A DNA stretch of 64,000 nt, from NCBI GenBank assembly GCA_934162325.1, contig CAKPIH010000001.1, forward strand, positions 10,323 through 74,322, given 5' to 3'. Under the pieces are notes generated by a model, which was not told where the DNA came from, did no database searches, and saw only the letters and a program-made list of their open reading frames with translations. The stretch's first letter is position 1; every line of letters begins with the position of its first letter. Both the position numbers and the translations under genes were made by a program. Origin of the DNA: an uncultured Bacilli bacterium. Its GTDB lineage: Bacteria > Bacillota_I > Bacilli_A > RF39 > UBA660. Of this stretch, positions 17,268 to 26,930 are shown piece by piece.

Positions 17268-17543
17268 CTATTTAAAAGAAATAAAACCTCCAGTAATACT
17301 CAAAGTATCATATCCAAAAGCATTAAGTCTCTTACTAATCTCTAAACTTTGTTTGCCCTCTTCACAATAAAGATAATATCTCTTATTCTTATTTAAATAA
17401 TGAGAATAATTATTAAGTAAATTATAATAAGGTATATTAATAGCATTCTTAACATGAGAAATACTATATGAATAATTATCTCTAATATCAATAATAATAG
17501 GACTACTAATTTTCTTCAATTCATAAATAGAAATCGTATTCAT
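17268..17543 (-). CDS. Single-domain rhodanese-like protein
   Basis: A 91-residue rhodanese homology domain with active-site loop CEEGKQS (Cys near residue 64) and the IDIRD segment at residues 18-22. Such small proteins carry sulfane sulfur as a persulfide and may feed sulfur to cluster or tRNA-thiolation enzymes. The start after GAGGTG is 4 codons inside the longest frame. It is immediately upstream of yunB and near sufB, which hints at a sulfur-trafficking link, though the genes are separated by a terminator. Confidence 0.85.
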   Translation of the reverse strand: MNTISIYELKKISSPIIIDIRDNYSYSISHVKNAINIPYYNLLNNYSHYLNKNKRYYLYCEEGKQSLEISKRLNAFGYDTLSITGGFISFK

Positions 17544-17616
17544 ATCACACCTCACTATAATATATACTAAATATAAATAAGTGAAAAGTAAATTAGTACA
17601 ATTTTTCCATACCTTT

Positions 17617-17669
17617 CACTAAAAGCCAAAGTCTTTTAGTGTTACTTCTAGCCTGTAGTCTAGAAGTAA
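17617..17669 (+). repeat. Intergenic twin stem-loop, locus C
   Basis: Hairpin one: 9-bp stem (17617-17625 with 17633-17641), loop CCAAAGT, almost identical to locus B. Hairpin two: perfect 10-bp stem (17642-17651 with 17660-17669), loop CCTGTAGT. The block CTTTCTAACTA about 30 bases further on is repeated after the first hairpin pair of locus F. Confidence 0.75.
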
Positions 17670-17725
17670 AAATTATAAAATATGTATTGGTGTGAAATAC
17701 TTTCTAACTAAAACATTCTCCAAAG

Positions 17726-17751
17726 AAAAAAACTTAAGAATAATCTTAAGT
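17726..17751 (-). terminator. Terminator of gapA
   Basis: 7-bp stem ACTTAAG/CTTAAGT (17732-17738, 17745-17751) then T6 on the minus strand. Confidence 0.8.
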
Positions 17752-17753
17752 AA

Positions 17754-18752
17754 TTATAAACTAAGTAATTTTTTAGCTGTCCTAACCATTTGAGCAGAAT
17801 ATCCCATCTCGTTATCATACCAAGAAATAACTTTAACCATTTGTTTACCATCATGTTCTACTACTTTAGTTAAAGATAAATCTGCTAGTGCACCACAAGT
17901 AGTACCAATAACATCAGAAGAAACAATTGGATCAGTAGTAGTAACTAAAGTCTCACTAGCATTATTTATAAATGCACTATTAATTTCTTCTGCTGTAACT
18001 TTCTCAGTAAGTTCTAAAGATAAGTCAACTAAGCTACCATCAGATACTGGTACCCTAATAGCACCACCACTAAGTTTACCATCTAAACTTGGAATTACTT
18101 TACCAATTGCAATAGCAGCCCCAGTAGAAGTGGGAACAATATTCATTGCACATGCTCTACCTCTTCTTTCTTTAATACCTTTTTTATGTGAAACATCTAA
18201 AGTAACTTGATCATTAGTATAAGCATGAATTGTAGTCATAAATCCTCTTTCAATACCAAAGTTATCATCAAGTACTTTAACAATTGGTGCTAAACAATTA
18301 GTAGTACAAGAAGCTGCTGATACAATAACATCATCACTAGTTAATATACCATCATTAACATTATAAACAACAGTCTTCATATCTCCCTTACCAGGAGCAC
18401 TAATAAGTACTTTCTTAGCACCTGCCAAAATATGTTTATTGGCATCTTCCTTCTTAGTAAACTTACCAGTACATTCAAACACTAAATCGATACCAAGTTC
18501 TCCCCAAGGAAGATTACTAGGATCCATCTCACTATATACTCTAGTTTTCTTACCATCAACAATAATACCTTCTTCATCAAAAGTAATATCTTTATCATAA
18601 ATTCTATGATTAGTATCATATCTAAGTAAATAAGCAAGTTCTTCACTACTAGATAAATCATTAATGGCTACTACATCAAAGAAATCATCTTCTTCCATTA
18701 GTCTATATACTAATCTACCAATTCTACCAAAACCATTTATTGCTATTTTCAT
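17754..18752 (-). CDS. gapA: Glyceraldehyde-3-phosphate dehydrogenase
   Basis: A 332-residue GAPDH. It starts MKIAINGFGRIGR (Rossmann motif), has the catalytic cysteine in ASCTTNCLAP, the substrate-binding HAYTNDQ block and GWYDNEMGYS near the end. The aspartate in AINDL is the usual mark of NAD specificity, so this is the glycolytic type. It converts glyceraldehyde 3-phosphate to 1,3-bisphosphoglycerate. The start at 18752 follows AGGAG at a good distance; the ATG 3 codons earlier is too close to it. No cggR, pgk or tpi gene is adjacent, so it is a free-standing unit. Confidence 0.97.
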   Translation of the reverse strand: MKIAINGFGRIGRLVYRLMEEDDFFDVVAINDLSSSEELAYLLRYDTNHRIYDKDITFDEEGIIVDGKKTRVYSEMDPSNLPWGELGIDLVFECTGKFTKKEDANKHILAGAKKVLISAPGKGDMKTVVYNVNDGILTSDDVIVSAASCTTNCLAPIVKVLDDNFGIERGFMTTIHAYTNDQVTLDVSHKKGIKERRGRACAMNIVPTSTGAAIAIGKVIPSLDGKLSGGAIRVPVSDGSLVDLSLELTEKVTAEEINSAFINNASETLVTTTDPIVSSDVIGTTCGALADLSLTKVVEHDGKQMVKVISWYDNEMGYSAQMVRTAKKLLSL

Positions 18753-18844
18753 TTCTATCATCTCCTAAGTATATTATATATTATTTTATCCAAAATATAA
18801 AATATTTTCTTTCTTACTTTACACTTTTTTGATATTTTAATAAC

Positions 18845-19849
18845 CTAAATATCATGCAAACACTTATTAATACCATTACCAATAATCATAGAAAGTTTAT
18901 CAATAACAAAATCAACTTCTTTAGGAGTAACAATAAAATTATAATTAACTGAAGTAAGAACTTCTTCAATCAAGCTTTTCTTATCAGTATCCGATAATTC
19001 TCCTATCATACCAAGAATATTTCTTTTCTCTTCTAAATTTAAACCCTTATCTTTAATTTTATCTACATAATTACTTCTATTAAAAATAAGTTTGTTTTTA
19101 CTTTGATTATCTTTAATATAAGAAATATGTTTGAATAAATAATTAATAGTATCATATACAATAACAGAAGCCTCTACTACTGTAGGAACCCCAATAGCAA
19201 TAACAGGAATACCCATAGTATCATAACTAATTTCTTTTCTCATATTACCAACACCACTACCAGGATGAATACCAGTATCGGTAATTTGAATACTCTTATT
19301 AACTCTATCCATACTACCAGCAGCAAGAGCATCAACTACTACTACCATATTCGGCTTAACTTCATTAATAACAGCCTTAATATAATCACTAGTCTCTATC
19401 CCAGTACATGCCATAACACCAGGACAAAAACCAGCTACTTTTTTAATACCCTTACTAACATCTTCCCCAAGTACAAATAAATGCCTAGTAATAATTAAAT
19501 TATCAATAACTTTAGGTCCCAAACTATCAGGAGTACTCTTATCATTACCAAGACCAATAACAAGAATATTATTATTATCACCAACAAAATCATTAAACAC
19601 TTTAATAAAAATTTCCTCTATCCTATCACAATTTTCTTTATCTGTAGCATCATCAAACAAAATAGTAACATACTTACCTTTCTTTCTATTAATAAGTTTA
19701 CTACTATCATCATCGACATTAACACTAATAACAGAAATATCTCCGTAATTCTCTGTTTTAGTATCAATATAATTATCATTATCAGTAATACTTTCAAGTA
19801 TCAAATCAGTCCTAATATTATACTTGTTTAAGTCAATTTCATGCCCCAT
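18845..19849 (-). CDS. gpr: Germination (spore) protease GPR
   Basis: A 334-residue member of the GPR family (peptidase A25), which degrades small acid-soluble spore proteins at germination. Conserved blocks are IRTDLILES after a short propeptide, VIGLGNDKSTPDSLGP, PGVMACTGIET, VVVDALAAGSMDRV, IQITDTGIHPGSGVGN and the PVIAIGVPTVVEAS segment. Family members are made as a zymogen and lose about 15 N-terminal residues. The gene faces rpsT across a short divergent spacer, the same arrangement as in Bacillus. Start at 19849 after GGTGATAG. Confidence 0.95.
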   Translation of the reverse strand: MGHEIDLNKYNIRTDLILESITDNDNYIDTKTENYGDISVISVNVDDDSSKLINRKKGKYVTILFDDATDKENCDRIEEIFIKVFNDFVGDNNNILVIGLGNDKSTPDSLGPKVIDNLIITRHLFVLGEDVSKGIKKVAGFCPGVMACTGIETSDYIKAVINEVKPNMVVVVDALAAGSMDRVNKSIQITDTGIHPGSGVGNMRKEISYDTMGIPVIAIGVPTVVEASVIVYDTINYLFKHISYIKDNQSKNKLIFNRSNYVDKIKDKGLNLEEKRNILGMIGELSDTDKKSLIEEVLTSVNYNFIVTPKEVDFVIDKLSMIIGNGINKCLHDI

Positions 19850-19892
19850 ATCTATCACCAGTAATATTTTTTACAAAAAACACTAAAAATAT

Positions 19893-19921
19893 TTGCTTTT
19901 TCTATAATTTTTTGGTAAAAT
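19893..19921 (+). promoter_or_regulatory. Sigma-A promoter of rpsT
   Basis: -35 TTGCTT (19893-19898), 17-bp spacer, -10 TAAAAT (19916-19921), 32 bases before the start codon. Confidence 0.6.
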
Positions 19922-19952
19922 TATAATTAGTTTTGGAAGGAGATGAATTTTT

Positions 19953-20222
19953 ATGGCAAATGTTAAAAATGCAAAGAAAAAAATAATTCAAATAAGAAAA
20001 ACAACTTTAGCACATCAACAATTAAAGTCTACTGTTAAAAATGCTATTAAAGAAACAGATAAAGCTGTATTAGCAGGAAATAAAGAACTAGCAGACAAAT
20101 CATTAAAGAAAGCAATCAAAGCTTTAGATAACGCTAAAGTTAAAGGTTTAGTTCATAAAAATAAAGTTGATAGAGAAAAATCAAGATTAACTAAAAAAGT
20201 AAATACTATGGAAGTAAAATAA
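19953..20222 (+). CDS. rpsT: Ribosomal protein S20
   Basis: An 89-residue basic, helical protein starting MANVKNAKKKIIQ, with the AIKALDNAKVKGLVHKNKV block of bS20, which binds 16S rRNA early in small-subunit assembly. It has a strong AAGGAGATG ribosome-binding site, its own promoter, and a terminator overlapping the stop. It is one of the few plus-strand genes in this half of the window and is divergent from gpr. Confidence 0.96.
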   Translation: MANVKNAKKKIIQIRKTTLAHQQLKSTVKNAIKETDKAVLAGNKELADKSLKKAIKALDNAKVKGLVHKNKVDREKSRLTKKVNTMEVK

Positions 20223-20237
20223 TTACTTCTTTTTTTT
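20211..20237 (+). terminator. Terminator of rpsT
   Basis: Stem GAAGTAA/TTACTTC (20211-20217, 20223-20229) overlapping the stop, then T8. Confidence 0.8.
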
Positions 20238-20278
20238 ACATAAAAAAACGAGATATTACTCTCATTTAATTACTCTAT

Positions 20279-20980
20279 TTAAACATTATCACTATATTTA
20301 GTAACGATATATTTACCATCTATCTTCTCTATCTTAGAAGAAATAGTAAGTAAGTTACTAGGAGTATTATCTCCTACTGAATAATAAGAAATAACAACTT
20401 CCACATCAAAACTATCATTACCTAAATTTAAAACATCATATTTAGTATTATCATTATTAATCATATTTTCATTTCTAAGGTAAGCTAAATCAACACCCTT
20501 ATGTGCTACCATACAATATAATTTACCATCTTTTTCTTGATACTTATTATTATCAAAATACTCATTAATAAGTTCACTACTAATACTCTCTTCCAAATAT
20601 TTTTTTACTTCACTAACACTCTTAAACTTAGAAGATAAATCATAAGTATCACTATCTATAGTCAAAAAGTCAGCATCTTCATCAAATTCACCACAGTAAC
20701 CATATAGTCCTCTCTTTTGATTAGCCAAGCTAATCATAATAGGCATCTTCTCTTTACTAATAGCAATTGCTTCTTCCTTAGAAATAGTTTTATTATTCTT
20801 ATCATCATCATTATTTTTATTATTATTTATATTAGTATTATCTTCTACCACAACATCATTCTTATTACTAAAATCAATCTTTTTAGTAGCCAGTAAATAA
20901 ACAAATACACTAAGTAACACTATAACTATAATCATAATCATAGTACCAACATTACTCTTTCTCTTCTTTCTTTTCCCCAT
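20279..20980 (-). CDS. Membrane-anchored protein, unknown function
   Basis: A 233-residue protein with a highly basic start (GKRKKRKS), one membrane helix (about residues 12-31), an Asn/Asp-rich linker (about 40-64) and a 165-residue external domain with two cysteines. The fold of the domain is not recognised; its alternating helix and strand pattern loosely recalls IseA/YoeB-type cell-wall hydrolase regulators, which I would not assert. Start after TAGGAGGATAG. Confidence 0.6.
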   Translation of the reverse strand: MGKRKKRKSNVGTMIMIIVIVLLSVFVYLLATKKIDFSNKNDVVVEDNTNINNNKNNDDDKNNKTISKEEAIAISKEKMPIMISLANQKRGLYGYCGEFDEDADFLTIDSDTYDLSSKFKSVSEVKKYLEESISSELINEYFDNNKYQEKDGKLYCMVAHKGVDLAYLRNENMINNDNTKYDVLNLGNDSFDVEVVISYYSVGDNTPSNLLTISSKIEKIDGKYIVTKYSDNV

Positions 20981-21014
20981 ACCTATCCTCCTATTAAATT
21001 ATATCAAAAAAATA

Positions 21015-21045
21015 TAAAAAAAGAAAGAGAAAAAAATTTCTCCTC
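21015..21045 (-). terminator. Terminator of the 52-residue gene
   Basis: Stem GAGAAA/TTTCTC around a T-rich loop just after the stop, then more T-rich sequence on the minus strand. Confidence 0.6.
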
Positions 21046-21204
21046 CTACATCATATTTTCTAGGTCACTAATAGCTTTAGTTTTAGCGGAATTCATCTTT
21101 CTAACTAACTTCTTCATATTACCATTTTTTATATTTGTGTATAGAGCGGCGCTCCCAACTCCAATACCTAATCCCATTAAAGCCATACCTGTCTTAGATT
21201 TCAT
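21046..21204 (-). CDS. Small protein with N-terminal hydrophobic Gly-rich segment
   Basis: A 52-residue open frame too short for usual gene calling: starts MKSKTGMALMGLGIGVGSAA, has a Gly-rich hydrophobic segment (about 7-21), then a basic amphipathic stretch and ends LENMM. The ribosome-binding site GAGAGGTGAG is strong and a terminator follows directly. The pattern (short glycine-rich membrane segment plus basic helix) resembles small YtxH/DUF3918-like proteins of Bacillota. Function unknown. Confidence 0.65.
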   Translation of the reverse strand: MKSKTGMALMGLGIGVGSAALYTNIKNGNMKKLVRKMNSAKTKAISDLENMM

Positions 21205-21220
21205 AATCTCACCTCTCTAA

Positions 21221-21253
21221 AATATGATTGGTATTTAATATACCAATCATATT
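21221..21253. repeat. Perfect 14-bp inverted repeat
   Basis: AATATGATTGGTAT (21221-21234) with its exact complement (21240-21253) around a 5-base spacer, between recD2 and the small gene. It could terminate recD2 transcription or act as an operator for the small gene; it lacks a long T-run on the minus strand. Confidence 0.6.
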
Positions 21254-21277
21254 ATTAACCATATATCAATAATTATA

Positions 21278-23461
21278 CTATTCATTATAAAAATTAATAA
21301 TAAAATCTTTTAAAGTAGTTTTTCTATTATCAACATAATCATTATTAATACCATAAATAAAAGCATTCGAGTCTCCTACTATAACAAGACTTTTTTTAGC
21401 TCTAGTAACACCAGTATAAACAAGTTTATTATAAAGCATTCTTTTAAAAGAATTAACAACAGGCATAATAACCATATCAAATTCACTACCTTGTGCTTTA
21501 TGAATACTAATAGCATATCCATGTCTAAAATTAATAAATTTATCTGGTGTATACTCAACAATATTACCATCATAATTAATATTAATCTGATTAATTATTT
21601 TTTTATCTTTAGAAATAATAATATCTTCAATATATCCAATATCACCATTATAAACATTATTATCCGGATCATTAACAAGTTGTAATACCTTATCATATTC
21701 TCTAAAAATAACATTTCTAATTTTAATTTCTTTTTTATTTTTACTACTAGGATTAAATAATTCTTGTAGCATAATATTAAGATTATCAATACCATTTAAA
21801 GACTTATACATAGGAGCAAGTATCTGTACTTCCCTATCAGTATATCCTTTTTTAATAGCTTTTTTAACAACTTCTTTAATATAACTACCAGTATTATCAT
21901 TATCACTACTAATAAATAAATAATCATCTTTTTTAATAAATAAATCTTCACTAATATTTTTATTCTTAATATCATAAGCCAAGTTAAGAATATATGAACC
22001 TTCACTTTGTCTATATATTTGATTAAGTCTAATTACAGGCAAACAATCACTATCAATAATATCTTTAAGTATCTGTCCTTCACTAACGCTAGGTAATTGA
22101 TAGTAATCTCCTACTAAAATAAGTTTAGCATCTCTTCTAATACCCTTAAATAAAGCTTCCATAAGTAAAGTATCAATCATACTAACTTCATCAACAATAA
22201 TATATTTTTGGCCATTTGGAGAATATTCATCGGTAGCAAAAGTATTAGTATCCTTATCCCATCCTAAATATTTATGAATAGTACTAGCACTAATACCAGT
22301 AGTTTCCATAAGTTTCTTACTAGCTCTCCCTGTTGGAGCAAGAAGTGCAATATCATCTTTTTTTAATTTTTTTTCATGAATGAGAATATTAACAATTGCC
22401 TTAACAATTGTAGTCTTACCAGTTCCAGGTCCACCGGTAATAATAGTAATATTATTATTAACTCCAGAATAAATAGCCTTCTTCTGTAATTCATCATACT
22501 TAATTTTATTATCTTTTTCTTTATTATCAATATATTTATCAATACTAATATTACTATTAATACTCATATCATTAAGAAAACAAAGCCTTTCACAAATATA
22601 TTTTTCAGCCTCATAAAATTTTCTTAAATAATATCTCTTATCTTCAATAATAATTTTTTTATTCTTAACAAGTTTTACCATCAAATAGTCAAATTTTTCA
22701 TTACTAATACTAACATAATTAGATAACATATTAGATATTTCTTCCAAAAATAAATAAGTATCTCCATTATTAAAACACAATTCTTTCATAATATAAATAA
22801 TTAATGCTTTAATTCTTCTTTCATCATCTTCATTAATTCCCATACCAAGAGCAATTTCATCAATCTTAACAAAAGACATCTCATCACTATCAATAAGTTC
22901 ATATATATTATTATTAACAGTATCTAATATTTTATTATTATATTTATTTAAAAAAGATAAAGAATCTTTCATGTCAAAACCAAGTTTAGTAAGTTCCATA
23001 ACAATATTAGAAGTACTTTGATAATCCACTAAAACATTGTATATTCTATTAATTTTATTTTCCCCAAGTCTAGGTATCAATTGAAGGCAATCTTTATTTT
23101 CAAGTATTTTATTAATAGTATCCTCATGAAAAGTATCAACAATCTTTTTAGCAGTCTTTTCTCCAATTGGAAATAAATCACTTGATAAAAAGACAACTAA
23201 TTCTTCTTCTTTACTGGGAATATTAACCTCAAAAGAGTTAACATTAAATTGTTTTCCATACTTACTATGATAAACAACATTTCCATATAAAATATATTCT
23301 TTTTTTTCACTAAGTCTAGGTAATACTCCAGTTATATGTATCATATCATCATCATAGTCAATATTATTATCCTTTATTTTAAAAAGACCAACCATATAAC
23401 CATTAATCTCATTACGATATATTTCTTTATATAAAAAGCCTTTAATAAAATTATCTTTCAT
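21278..23461 (-). CDS. recD2: RecD2-type 5'-3' DNA helicase
   Basis: A 727-residue SF1B helicase of the RecD2 (YrrC) family. The N-terminal domain contains OB-like and helix-hairpin-helix elements (LFPIGEKTAKKIVDTF near 110). The helicase core has Walker A GGPGTGKTT near residue 345, motif Ia LLAPTGRASKKL, DEVSMID (Walker B) and the C-terminal YAISIHKAQGSEFD and YTGVTRAKK motifs. RecD2 without RecBC takes part in replication-fork repair. Start after AAGAGG. A 3' inverted repeat may end its transcript. Confidence 0.95.
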   Translation of the reverse strand: MKDNFIKGFLYKEIYRNEINGYMVGLFKIKDNNIDYDDDMIHITGVLPRLSEKKEYILYGNVVYHSKYGKQFNVNSFEVNIPSKEEELVVFLSSDLFPIGEKTAKKIVDTFHEDTINKILENKDCLQLIPRLGENKINRIYNVLVDYQSTSNIVMELTKLGFDMKDSLSFLNKYNNKILDTVNNNIYELIDSDEMSFVKIDEIALGMGINEDDERRIKALIIYIMKELCFNNGDTYLFLEEISNMLSNYVSISNEKFDYLMVKLVKNKKIIIEDKRYYLRKFYEAEKYICERLCFLNDMSINSNISIDKYIDNKEKDNKIKYDELQKKAIYSGVNNNITIITGGPGTGKTTIVKAIVNILIHEKKLKKDDIALLAPTGRASKKLMETTGISASTIHKYLGWDKDTNTFATDEYSPNGQKYIIVDEVSMIDTLLMEALFKGIRRDAKLILVGDYYQLPSVSEGQILKDIIDSDCLPVIRLNQIYRQSEGSYILNLAYDIKNKNISEDLFIKKDDYLFISSDNDNTGSYIKEVVKKAIKKGYTDREVQILAPMYKSLNGIDNLNIMLQELFNPSSKNKKEIKIRNVIFREYDKVLQLVNDPDNNVYNGDIGYIEDIIISKDKKIINQININYDGNIVEYTPDKFINFRHGYAISIHKAQGSEFDMVIMPVVNSFKRMLYNKLVYTGVTRAKKSLVIVGDSNAFIYGINNDYVDNRKTTLKDFIINFYNE

Positions 23462-23511
23462 ATAATACCTCTTTTCTTAATAATTATAACAATTATAAGA
23501 ATTAAAGTAAA

Positions 23512-23541
23512 GAAAAAAGAACTATCTACTTTTGATAGTTC
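23512..23541 (-). terminator. Terminator of the spoVID-ysxE unit
   Basis: 8-bp stem GAACTATC/GATAGTTC (23519-23526, 23534-23541) then T6 on the minus strand. Confidence 0.85.
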
Positions 23542-24401
23542 ATAATTAAATTACTAGTTTTATACAAATATTCCATATTTTTATTTATTTTTATACACAT
23601 ATCATACTCACTACCATCAATAACAATTTTAGGAGGAATAGCCATATAAATAAATAAAAGTAATCTTTCATTATCTTTTAAAGGATAATTACTTTCATAA
23701 TAATGAAATAAATCATCAAAATCAAATTCTAAATAATGATTCTTATAAAAAGATAATAAATCATATATAGGACTATCAACCCTACTTTTATTCCAACTAA
23801 TTAAATATGGCTTATCACTTTTAAGGTAGTGATCTAAATTAATATTATTATGAATATATGAAACTCTTTCATTCTTATTATCTTCAATTAATTTATACCA
23901 TTTATCAATATTATCTTTAACATAATAAATACTACTAAATATAATATTAATATTTCTAGCAATCAAATAAGAAGAAGGAGCCATATAAACCTCTTTTTCA
24001 ATCAAAGAAATAAGTTCATTGTAATAATTATTCAAATAATCAATATCATTAACAATATCCTCATATATTTTTTTATTTTTATCAATATCTACTTCTCTAT
24101 AAAAAGTAGTTTTACTATGAAGTAAACTAAGTAAATGCACCATATCCATAGCCTTTTGTTCTCTTGGCTCATATACATCTTCAATATATGGATATATTTC
24201 ATATTTATTAGATTCTTCTATTGGATAAGGAAAATAATCAAAAGCTCTTGATCTTAAATAATTATAAGTCTTATCAATATCATTATTATTTTTATTTTTA
24301 ATAACTATTCTATCATCAACTATTTTAGCCCCTGATTTAATAGTAAGCTTATTATAAGGCAAATTATATTTACTTACTTCACTTCTAATATCATTATTCA
24401 C
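23526..24401 (-). CDS. ysxE: YsxE-like spore coat pseudokinase (CotS/YutH family)
   Basis: A 291-residue protein with the fold pattern of aminoglycoside phosphotransferase-like CotS/YutH/YsxE spore proteins. The helical MVHLLSLLHSKT and C-terminal SPIYDLLSFYK blocks match. At the catalytic-loop position (normally HGDxxxxN) it reads H184-N-N-I-N-L-D-H191, and the metal-binding Asp of the DFG-like site appears as Ser202 (ISW). It is therefore likely catalytically dead. It begins with GTG (24401), overlapping the spoVID stop by 8 bases; spoVID-ysxE is also an adjacent pair in Bacillus, which supports the assignment. Confidence 0.8.
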   Translation of the reverse strand: MNNDIRSEVSKYNLPYNKLTIKSGAKIVDDRIVIKNKNNNDIDKTYNYLRSRAFDYFPYPIEESNKYEIYPYIEDVYEPREQKAMDMVHLLSLLHSKTTFYREVDIDKNKKIYEDIVNDIDYLNNYYNELISLIEKEVYMAPSSYLIARNINIIFSSIYYVKDNIDKWYKLIEDNKNERVSYIHNNINLDHYLKSDKPYLISWNKSRVDSPIYDLLSFYKNHYLEFDFDDLFHYYESNYPLKDNERLLLFIYMAIPPKIVIDGSEYDMCIKINKNMEYLYKTSNLIMNYQK

Positions 24402-25113
24402 TAGTCTTAGGTATAATAACCTTATCTCCAGGTTTAATATTTGTTATATCATTATAATCTTCAAATGCTTCTTTTGTAATACCATATTTAATAAGTATTT
24501 TATCAATAGTATCTTCTTCTTTAACAATATAAACATAATAAGTAGTATAAGTCTCACTATCATCTAAATTAGAAAACAAATCACTAGCAGTAATATTATC
24601 ATTGTCTCTAGTTTCCTCTTTAATTTCTTCAGTATTTATTTTTTCCATAATTTCCTCTTTCTTTTCATCAACTACTGGTATATCATCTTTCACATCATCT
24701 ATTTTTATTTTTTCTACTCTAACTTCTTCTATTTCCTCAGTTTCTGTTTTTTCATCTAGAGTATCTTCTTCCTTTGTTACATCTTCTGGTAAATATTCAG
24801 CTTCAATAAACAAATCAATATTAACACTCAAAGTATCACTATTAATAACATCGTAATAAAAATCATCAATATCCGCCTTCACAGTACTAATATCATATCT
24901 AGGATCTAAAGTAATATCAAAAGGTAAATCAAAAGAAAATTCTTCTCTATTAATAGAGCCTTCATTCATCTTATAATTCCCAGTAATATGAAATACACCA
25001 GTAATAATACCTTCTTCTTCAACATTAATTTCTCTTTCCAAAGATATAGAAGTAATCTCACTAACTTTAGTTTTAAATGATAATTCTTTCTTAAATGGTA
25101 CAATCTGTTTCAT
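24394..25113 (-). CDS. spoVID: SpoVID-like spore coat morphogenetic protein
   Basis: A 239-residue protein. The N-terminal 115 residues (ISLEREINVEEEGIITG and a beta-rich SPOCS-like region) match the SpoVID N-terminal domain, followed by an acidic Glu/Lys-rich linker (about 120-185) and a single C-terminal LysM (VYIVKEEDTIDKILIKYGI, about 193-237). SpoVID directs coat proteins to encircle the forespore. It is much shorter than Bacillus SpoVID (about 570) because the linker is reduced. Start at 25113 after AAAGGAAG. The downstream ysxE gene supports the identity. A candidate sigma-E promoter lies just upstream. Confidence 0.85.
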   Translation of the reverse strand: MKQIVPFKKELSFKTKVSEITSISLEREINVEEEGIITGVFHITGNYKMNEGSINREEFSFDLPFDITLDPRYDISTVKADIDDFYYDVINSDTLSVNIDLFIEAEYLPEDVTKEEDTLDEKTETEEIEEVRVEKIKIDDVKDDIPVVDEKKEEIMEKINTEEIKEETRDNDNITASDLFSNLDDSETYTTYYVYIVKEEDTIDKILIKYGITKEAFEDYNDITNIKPGDKVIIPKTSE

Positions 25114-25134
25114 AATCACTCTTCCTTTCAATAA

Positions 25135-25162
25135 AAGATATGAAACGAAAATAAAAATATAA
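25135..25162 (-). promoter_or_regulatory. Possible sigma-E promoter of spoVID
   Basis: On the minus strand -35 TTATATT (25156-25162), 13-base spacer, -10 CATATCTT (25135-25142), compared with sigma-E consensus KMATATT and CATACAHT. It overlaps the trmK terminator; tentative. Confidence 0.35.
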
Positions 25163-25180
25163 CAATTAAGTTATATTTTT
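25147..25180 (-). terminator. Terminator of the dnaG-rpoD-trmK operon
   Basis: Perfect 11-bp stem (25153-25163 with 25170-25180) overlapping the trmK 3' end, followed by ATTTTC on the minus strand. Confidence 0.75.
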
Positions 25181-25840
25181 AAGTATTTTAATATTTCTTT
25201 TTAATTTTAATTTATATAAATAATGTCCACTCCCAATATTATTTAATATCACAGTAATTGTCTTAAGTTCCTTATCACATTTTTTTCTAAATAATTCACT
25301 ATTCTTATTTAATAATATAGGTCCCAAATATAATTCCTTATAAGAATATCTTTTCTTACCATTCTTAAACATAATAACAGTATAAATAATATTCTTATCA
25401 AGAACCAGTTCTTCATCATCAATATAATAACCCATACTAACCATATTCTTTCTTAAAAAATATAAATCAGTATTACTTTGAATAATAATCTTATTAATAT
25501 CTTTAAGTTTATCTTGAGAATATTTTAGAAATCCTATAATAGTATTAGCCCCCATACCCGCTACTACTAATGTATCAATTTTATCTTTCTTATTAATAAC
25601 AGATATACCACTACCAAGTCTAATATCTATTCTATCTTCTAATTTATATTTATTTACATTCTTTCTAGCAGACTCTAAAGCATTATTATTAACATCACTA
25701 GCAATAATTTTTAAATTCTTATATTTTTCAGCCAAATATATAGATAAAAGTCCGTGATCACAACCAATATCAATCACGGATTTATCATTTTCATCTATAA
25801 AACTAGCCACCATTTCTAATCTTTTAGATAATTTACTCAT
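25166..25840 (-). CDS. trmK: tRNA adenine-22 N1-methyltransferase TrmK
   Basis: A 224-residue SAM-dependent methyltransferase: motif [18 protein letters not shown] near residue 22, [13 protein letters not shown], and [10 protein letters not shown] in place of the usual catalytic block. This is the TrmK (YqfN) signature; the enzyme methylates N1 of adenine-22 in tRNA. It overlaps rpoD by 8 bases and is the third gene of dnaG-rpoD-trmK, the same order as in Bacillus. Confidence 0.94.
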   Translation of the reverse strand: MSKLSKRLEMVASFIDENDKSVIDIGCDHGLLSIYLAEKYKNLKIIASDVNNNALESARKNVNKYKLEDRIDIRLGSGISVINKKDKIDTLVVAGMGANTIIGFLKYSQDKLKDINKIIIQSNTDLYFLRKNMVSMGYYIDDEELVLDKNIIYTVIMFKNGKKRYSYKELYLGPILLNKNSELFRKKCDKELKTITVILNNIGSGHYLYKLKLKRNIKILKNIT

Positions 25841-26930
25841 TTAAGAAATCCTTCAACTTTCTACTTCTAGATGGATGTCTTAATTTTCTTAAGGCCTTAG
25901 CCTCAATTTGTCTAATTCTTTCCCTTGTTACACCAAACATTTGCCCAACTTCTTCTAATGTTTTAGATGATCCATCATCAAGACCAAACCTAAGTCTAAG
26001 TACTTGTTCTTCTCTTTCAGTTAAAGTAAGTAAAACATCACTAATCTCTTCTTTTAGCATTTCATGAATAGTAAAATCTTCCGGAGACATATTGTTTTCA
26101 TCAGGAACAAAATCACCCAAATGTGAATCTTCTTCTTCTCCAATTGGAGTTTCTAAAGAAACAGGATCCTGAGCAATCTTAATAACTTCTCTAATTTTTT
26201 CAGGACTCATACCCATTTTTGCAGCAAGTTCTTCATCAGTAGGTTCTCTATTAAGTTCAAGTGTAAGTTGTCTTTGAAATCTTGATAGCTTATTAATAGT
26301 TTCTACCATATGTACAGGAACTCTGATAGTTCTAGCTTGATCCGCTATTGCTCTAGTAATAGCTTGTCTAATCCACCAAGTAGCATAAGTAGAAAACTTA
26401 TATCCCTTATTAGCATCAAATTTTTCAACAGCTTTCATAAGACCAATATTCCCTTCTTGAATCAAATCAAGAAAAAGCATACCTCTTCCAACATATCGTT
26501 TAGCAATAGATACAACAAGTCTTAAATTTGACTCTGCAAGTCTATTTTTAGCCTCTTCATCACCATTAGCAATTCTCTCAGATAATTCAGTCTCTTCTGC
26601 AAGTGATAACAAACTAATTTTACCTATCTCTTTTAAATACATTCTAACAGGATCATTAATAGTAAGTTCTTTAGCAATATTATTATCTTTTAAAATATCC
26701 TCTAAATCTCCACCATCATCTTCATCACTACCATCATCTAAGTCAGATTCTGATACAACACTAATATCATTTTCCATAAGAGCATTATAAAGTTCATCAA
26801 GTAAATCACTACCTATTTCAAGACCTTTTAACTCTTCAGCCAACTCTTCATATGTAATAAATCCAAGTTCCTTACCTTTCTTAATCAAGTTTTCTTTTCT
26901 TTGTTCAAAATCTTTAATTTCTGATACCAT
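25833..26930 (-). CDS. rpoD: Primary sigma factor SigA (RpoD)
   Basis: A 365-residue sigma-70. Region 1.1 is short and acidic (residues 1-90); region 1.2 starts at [11 protein letters not shown]; region 2 contains [27 protein letters not shown] and the -10-recognition helix [15 protein letters not shown]; region 4 ends with [20 protein letters not shown]. It is the housekeeping sigma. It overlaps the end of dnaG by 17 bases and trmK by 8, which implies coupled translation of the three. Confidence 0.98.
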   Translation of the reverse strand: MVSEIKDFEQRKENLIKKGKELGFITYEELAEELKGLEIGSDLLDELYNALMENDISVVSESDLDDGSDEDDGGDLEDILKDNNIAKELTINDPVRMYLKEIGKISLLSLAEETELSERIANGDEEAKNRLAESNLRLVVSIAKRYVGRGMLFLDLIQEGNIGLMKAVEKFDANKGYKFSTYATWWIRQAITRAIADQARTIRVPVHMVETINKLSRFQRQLTLELNREPTDEELAAKMGMSPEKIREVIKIAQDPVSLETPIGEEEDSHLGDFVPDENNMSPEDFTIHEMLKEEISDVLLTLTEREEQVLRLRFGLDDGSSKTLEEVGQMFGVTRERIRQIEAKALRKLRHPSRSRKLKDFLNE

